Assembly: GCA_030706015.1 (NCBI GenBank)
Contig: JAUZPI010000083.1
Coordinates: forward strand, 1-17,121
Length of the DNA: 17,121 bases
Source: Bacillota bacterium
GTDB taxonomy: Bacteria > Bacillota > Clostridia > Clostridiales > Clostridiaceae
Direction of reading: 5' to 3'
Shown: positions 13,373 through 17,121 of the stretch, piece by piece
Numbering within the stretch: the first letter of the stretch is position 1
How the letters are laid out: every line of letters starts with the position of its first letter
Position numbers and translations under genes: made by a program
The notes under the pieces: model-generated
Told to the model about the DNA's origin: nothing
Databases searched by the model: none
What the model saw: the letters and a program-made list of their open reading frames with translations, nothing else

Positions 13373-15130
13373 ATGAAAAAACAATTAGAAAAGCAAGAAA
13401 TTCTTAAGTTATACTTTTGGACATTAAGTTATTTCAAACCATTTATATTACCAACTTTATTATATGTGTTATGTGGTGGGGGGATGATTTGGGGGGAATT
13501 AATGATCCCTCGCCGTATGGGATATTTAATTGATAACGTTATTCCAATAAAAAGTATGCATACTCTTGTAAATCAAATTTTGATTTTATGCGGCATCGTT
13601 GTATTGATATTAATAGTAAAATCAATGTTTAACTTATTAGAACAAATCATAGCTAATAAAATTATTAAAAACCAACAAACGGATTTAATGGTGCAGTTAC
13701 AAAGGCTAGGTTTTTCTTACTATGAGAAAGTACCTACAGGACAAATTTTGGCTCTATTTGAGAACGCTGTAAATGAGACACAGCAAACATATACATTCTT
13801 ATTTCCTCAATTCATTTACTGTTTTGCTCAATTTACAGTTCCATCGATTATACTGATTTCTAGTGAACCTGTATTCTTTTGGGCTGCTATGGTTGGAAAT
13901 ATTATTTATGTATTTCTTAATCGAACAGCAAATAAAAGAATACAGTATTATTTAGGTATTGAAACAAGAGCTGCACAAGTATCACAGCAATCTCTATATG
14001 ATACTATTGAAGCTGCAACCGAATTAAAGGCAATGGGAAGCAAAGACTGGTTTATAAAGAGAACCATGGAGGATTTTAATGAATTTAGGATTGCACGAAT
14101 GTGGTCAATTTTTTGGCGGCATTTTCGTTATACAACTGTTGGACTTACATTAACTGTTTCCATTGTTTTGTTTTATTTTTATGGTTTAAATTTAATACAA
14201 AGTGGTCAGTTATCACTTGGACAGCTCATTGGTTATAGTTTTCTTATGGGGCTTGTCTCTAGAGGTTTTTCAGTGTTCTTTTATATTATCCCCGCTCAGT
14301 ATAATGCTCTGAATTATGCTAAGTATTTATATGAATTTTTAAAATTGAAACCAGATGTCATAGAAGATGATAATAGTTTAGATGTACAAATAAATAATTT
14401 TGATATTGAATTTAAAAATGTTTCTTTCACTTATAGAGATGACCAACCAATCATAAAGGATATATCTTTTACAATTCCAGCTGGAAAAAAAACCGCTATT
14501 GTTGGAGGAAGCGGCAGCGGGAAGTCAACACTATTAAAATTAATAGGACGATTTTATGAGGTTACCCATGGTGAAATTTCAGTAGGAGGATATGATATTA
14601 GAAAGCTAAAGCTGGAGAACTTAAGACAAAATTTTGGCTATGTGTTTCAGGATACATATTTATTCAATATGTCTATTAAAGACAATATTAAGTTTGGAAA
14701 GCCTAATGCAACTGAGGCTGAAGTTGTACAAGCTGCTAAAAGAGTCAGCGCACATCAATTTATTATGGATACAGAAGAAGGATATGATACCATGCTGGGT
14801 GAACGAGGTGTCCGTTTATCTGGTGGTCAAAAACAACGTATTTCCATAGCTAGAATGCTGCTTAAGGAGCCACAGGTTATTCTGTTAGATGAGGCTACAT
14901 CAGCGCTAGATAATGTTACTGAATCAGCTGTTAAGCGATCCTTAGAGGAATTATCAGCTGGTCGGACAGTTGTAACTGTAGCACATCGGCTTTCTACAAT
15001 AAGAGAATATGATTTAATTATCGTGCTTGAAGCAGGTGAAATTGCTGAACAAGGGACTTACCAAGAATTAATTGATAAGAAAGGCCTGTTTTATACACTA
15101 GTAATGAGAGGTGCGCTAAATGAAGTCTAG
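13373..15130 (+). CDS. ABC exporter half-transporter A (membrane domain plus ATPase)
   Basis: Type IV (exporter-fold) half-transporter of 585 residues. Six hydrophobic segments are seen at about 23-45, 65-85, 141-163, 166-183, 254-275 and 281-303. The ATPase domain has an A-loop Tyr354, Walker A GGSGSGKST (378-386), Q-loop Gln426, signature LSGGQ (482-486), Walker B VILLDE with Glu507 and H-loop His538. All catalytic residues are present. It probably pairs with the next gene product to form a heterodimeric exporter in the cytoplasmic membrane. No peptidase-C39 domain is present, so processing of a double-glycine peptide is not indicated. The start ATG follows GGGGA, 13 bp after the MBL gene; its stop overlaps the next start by 11 bp. 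The cargo is unknown. Confidence 0.92.
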   Translation: MKKQLEKQEILKLYFWTLSYFKPFILPTLLYVLCGGGMIWGELMIPRRMGYLIDNVIPIKSMHTLVNQILILCGIVVLILIVKSMFNLLEQIIANKIIKNQQTDLMVQLQRLGFSYYEKVPTGQILALFENAVNETQQTYTFLFPQFIYCFAQFTVPSIILISSEPVFFWAAMVGNIIYVFLNRTANKRIQYYLGIETRAAQVSQQSLYDTIEAATELKAMGSKDWFIKRTMEDFNEFRIARMWSIFWRHFRYTTVGLTLTVSIVLFYFYGLNLIQSGQLSLGQLIGYSFLMGLVSRGFSVFFYIIPAQYNALNYAKYLYEFLKLKPDVIEDDNSLDVQINNFDIEFKNVSFTYRDDQPIIKDISFTIPAGKKTAIVGGSGSGKSTLLKLIGRFYEVTHGEISVGGYDIRKLKLENLRQNFGYVFQDTYLFNMSIKDNIKFGKPNATEAEVVQAAKRVSAHQFIMDTEEGYDTMLGERGVRLSGGQKQRISIARMLLKEPQVILLDEATSALDNVTESAVKRSLEELSAGRTVVTVAHRLSTIREYDLIIVLEAGEIAEQGTYQELIDKKGLFYTLVMRGALNEV

Positions 15131-16832
15131 TATGTTATTCCTATTTAAATATATAAACAAGAAACAGTGGTTTTTATTGGGGTATTTTGCAGTGTTTTTA
15201 GAAAGCTTCACACCCATTATAGCAACTCTATTGCAGCGTGACCTCATTGATAAAGTTTTCAGCCAAAAGCAGTATCATGAATTTCCTAAAATACTGGCAC
15301 TTTATGCCATTTTCTTCTTTGGCCCTAAATTGTGGTTTACTGTTAGAAAGGTCACCTTTTTTCATATTGGTTATCAGCTTCAAATGTGTCTAACAAAGGA
15401 TTTTTTGAAAAAAATCTATGATATACCAACTGCAATTTTTAATAAAGAACACGTAGGCAGCCTATTAAATAATATCAGAAATAATATAGCAGATGCCAGC
15501 GATTTATCTGTTAATCAAATACTTTCAGAATCGGTGAAAAATATTCTTACCATTGTATTCTTATCATTTTCAGTAGCAAGTATTAATTTTACAATGCTGC
15601 TTGTTGTAATAACAGTAGCAATTATTTATTATGGTTTACTTCATAAATTTGGTGAGAAAACAAAAATGCTTTCACAGCAGGTAAAAGAGGAAAAAGCTAA
15701 TACTTCTATTACCATTGAAGAAAGTATTTCAGCAATTAGAGAAATTGTAGCATATAATCGTCAAGAGTGGCAGTTTAAACATTATGAGAAAAAGTTCTCA
15801 GATTATTTTAAGGCTATTATTAAGCAAGGTTTATATAATAACAAAATATTGTTTATAAGTGAACCTTTTCTTTACGGAACTAAACTTGCTGCAATTTTAT
15901 TTGGTGGTATTGGTGTGATTTCAAACAAGATTTCCCTAGGTGAATTTGTTGTAAGTTTTACTTTTGTGGATCAATTAGTAACGGAGATTGGGCAATTGTT
16001 TCAACAAGCTTTAACAGGTAAACGACTAGAGGCGTCTGTTGAAGCTATTCAGTCTATAATGGGAAAGGCCAGTGTGGAGTTTGGTTCAGTGGATTTTAGT
16101 GGTGATATTAAATCAATACAATTAAAAGATGTAACATTTAGCTATTCCTCTGATATTGATGCAGTTCTTAATAATCTATCAATGGATTTTCCAATTGGTA
16201 AGAAAATCGCTATTGTTGGTGCAAGTGGCAGCGGTAAATCAACCATTGGCCAATTGCTGCTTAGATTGTATTCACCGGATAAGGGGGAGATTACCATTAA
16301 TGATATGCCAATAAATTGCTATGGAAAGCAATATTCAGATAAAATTTCAGTGGTTTTTCAACAACCTCATTTTATACCTTCCACCATTAAAGAAAATCTG
16401 GTATTTGATAAGGAATATAATCAATTAGATATTGAGCACATATGTAAAGAACTGTTGTGTCATGATTTTATTATGGAATTTCCAAATGGATACGAAACAC
16501 AAGTTGGTGAGCGTGGAACTACCTTATCCGGGGGACAAAAGCAGCGACTTGCACTAGCAAGAGCCATTCTAAAAAATACAGAGGTACTTATTTTAGATGA
16601 AGCAACATCCGCATTAGATACTGAAACTGAATTTCGTATTCAAAAGAATATTGATAAATTAAGAAAAGGCAAGACTACCATTATCATTGCTCATAGAATG
16701 TCAACTATTAAAAATGCAGATATTATATACGTTTTAGATAAAGGGCGTGTTGTAGCTAAAGGCACACATGAAAGGTTAATGGCTGAAAGTACTGCATATA
16801 AGGAACTTTATACTTTACAACAAGCAATGTAA
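15120..16832 (+). CDS. ABC exporter half-transporter B (membrane domain plus ATPase)
   Basis: Second half-transporter, 570 residues, with the same order of domains. The membrane domain occupies about residues 15-300 with hydrophobic segments near 17-38, 56-75, 138-156, 158-174, 243-264 and 272-290. The ATPase part shows A-loop Tyr342, Walker A GASGSGKST (367-375), Q-loop Gln414, signature LSGGQ (469-473), Walker B VLILDE (Glu494) and H-loop His525. Unlike many heterodimeric exporters, neither partner has a visibly degenerate catalytic site. ATG 15120 lies within the end of the preceding gene (11-bp overlap) with GAGAGG just upstream, a sign of translational coupling and of a joint complex. 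It is the last gene before a strong terminator. The cargo, perhaps a drug, lipid or peptide, cannot be read from sequence. Confidence 0.92.
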   Translation: MKSSMLFLFKYINKKQWFLLGYFAVFLESFTPIIATLLQRDLIDKVFSQKQYHEFPKILALYAIFFFGPKLWFTVRKVTFFHIGYQLQMCLTKDFLKKIYDIPTAIFNKEHVGSLLNNIRNNIADASDLSVNQILSESVKNILTIVFLSFSVASINFTMLLVVITVAIIYYGLLHKFGEKTKMLSQQVKEEKANTSITIEESISAIREIVAYNRQEWQFKHYEKKFSDYFKAIIKQGLYNNKILFISEPFLYGTKLAAILFGGIGVISNKISLGEFVVSFTFVDQLVTEIGQLFQQALTGKRLEASVEAIQSIMGKASVEFGSVDFSGDIKSIQLKDVTFSYSSDIDAVLNNLSMDFPIGKKIAIVGASGSGKSTIGQLLLRLYSPDKGEITINDMPINCYGKQYSDKISVVFQQPHFIPSTIKENLVFDKEYNQLDIEHICKELLCHDFIMEFPNGYETQVGERGTTLSGGQKQRLALARAILKNTEVLILDEATSALDTETEFRIQKNIDKLRKGKTTIIIAHRMSTIKNADIIYVLDKGRVVAKGTHERLMAESTAYKELYTLQQAM

Positions 16833-16860
16833 TGGTTTGGTACTAGTGTTAGTAGTAACA

Positions 16861-16912
16861 AAAACAAATAACATTAGTGTGGCAAAACAGTACTAATGTT
16901 ATTTGTTTTTTA
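16861..16912. terminator. Strong bidirectional terminator between convergent genes
   Basis: An 18-bp perfect stem (16861-16878 with 16892-16909) encloses a 13-nt loop. It is A-rich on the left and followed by TTTTTTA on the right, so it can stop transcription on both strands. It ends one base before the stop codon of the opposing Uma2-family gene and serves the ABC operon on the other side. Confidence 0.9.
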
Positions 16913-17121
16913 TTATAATTCTATATCGGCAAAATTGATTTCAAGAGTGTCATATATGCCAACCTTTACTTTATCTTTAAAAGTATAAGCTTCAGGAGAG
17001 GAATAATACATGGTATCATCCAGCCTATAAACCAATATAGTACTGTTCAAAGGATTTACTATCCAGTATTCTCTAACCTTAAAATGCTCGTATAGACTTA
17101 ATTTGCGCACATAATCACTGG
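16913..17121 (-). CDS. Uma2-family (DUF820) PD-(D/E)XK protein, C-terminal part (5' end outside window)
   Basis: The visible 69 codons are the last third of a Uma2-family protein, a restriction-endonuclease-like fold of about 190 residues. RKLSLYEHFKVREYWIVNPL is the typical core helix and strand, followed by LVYRLDD, then the closing FKDKVKVGIYDTLEINFADI. The frame is open to the window edge (SDYVRKL precedes), so the GTG at 17110 is internal and the true start lies beyond 17121. The acidic part of the active site would be upstream and is not visible. The family is abundant in cyanobacteria and Clostridia, often in many copies; its role is not established. Confidence 0.8.
   Translation of the reverse strand, partial: SDYVRKLSLYEHFKVREYWIVNPLNSTILVYRLDDTMYYSSPEAYTFKDKVKVGIYDTLEINFADIEL

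Noticed and set aside
13373..16832. Lantibiotic or bacteriocin export function for the ABC pair
   Set aside because: No C39 peptidase domain, precursor peptide with a double-Gly leader, or modification enzyme is visible nearby.
1..17121. CRISPR array, tRNA, rRNA or complete transposase genes
   Set aside because: No regularly spaced repeats, no recognisable tRNA or rRNA and no transposase frame were seen on either strand.

Overview
The window is AT-rich, with strong AGGAGG-type ribosome binding sites, frequent TTG/GTG starts and A/T-ending codons. Its protein families (TipAS-type MerR, AraC/GyrI regulators, AAA-ATPase/PD-(D/E)XK proteins, Uma2, phage-type DnaD) are typical of Clostridium or a close relative. 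This assignment comes from protein and codon character only; there is no rRNA or tRNA to anchor it.

Left part (1-4800) is a worn accessory region. It holds the 3' end of a Fic-family gene, a metallophosphoesterase (minus strand), and a phage-type DnaD-domain replication gene (minus strand). The DnaD gene is broken by a 109-bp hairpin-rich insertion between two ATAAA copies; removing the insertion restores one open frame. A GNAT acetyltransferase follows, then an AAA-ATPase/PD-(D/E)XK gene with an internal deletion and frameshift.

Middle part (4800-8706): aroA (EPSP synthase) stands alone between two nearly identical 49-bp terminator-like repeats, each followed by a MerR-operator-like sequence. 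Next come two regulator genes in tandem: a MerR protein with an enlarged, tandemly duplicated TipAS drug-binding region behind a 19-bp-spacer promoter, and an AraC protein with a GyrI-like ligand-binding domain. Both carry a strong in-frame Shine-Dalgarno plus ATG exactly at the junction between DNA-binding and ligand-binding domains. Each gene may therefore also make a free drug-binding domain, as Streptomyces tipA is known to do. This is the most intriguing regulatory feature of the window.

Right part (8707-17121): the C-terminal remnant of a SAM-dependent methyltransferase (minus strand) stops at a 12-bp perfect hairpin. A Nudix hydrolase and a QueG-like double [4Fe-4S] protein form a tight pair. 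A probable four-gene operon (10926-16832) encodes a secreted right-handed beta-helix protein, a UlaG-like MBL-fold hydrolase and two complete ABC exporter half-transporters whose genes overlap by 11 bp. It ends at an 18-bp-stem bidirectional terminator, facing the 3' part of a Uma2-family gene that runs off the window. The operon looks like a surface or export module of unknown substrate.
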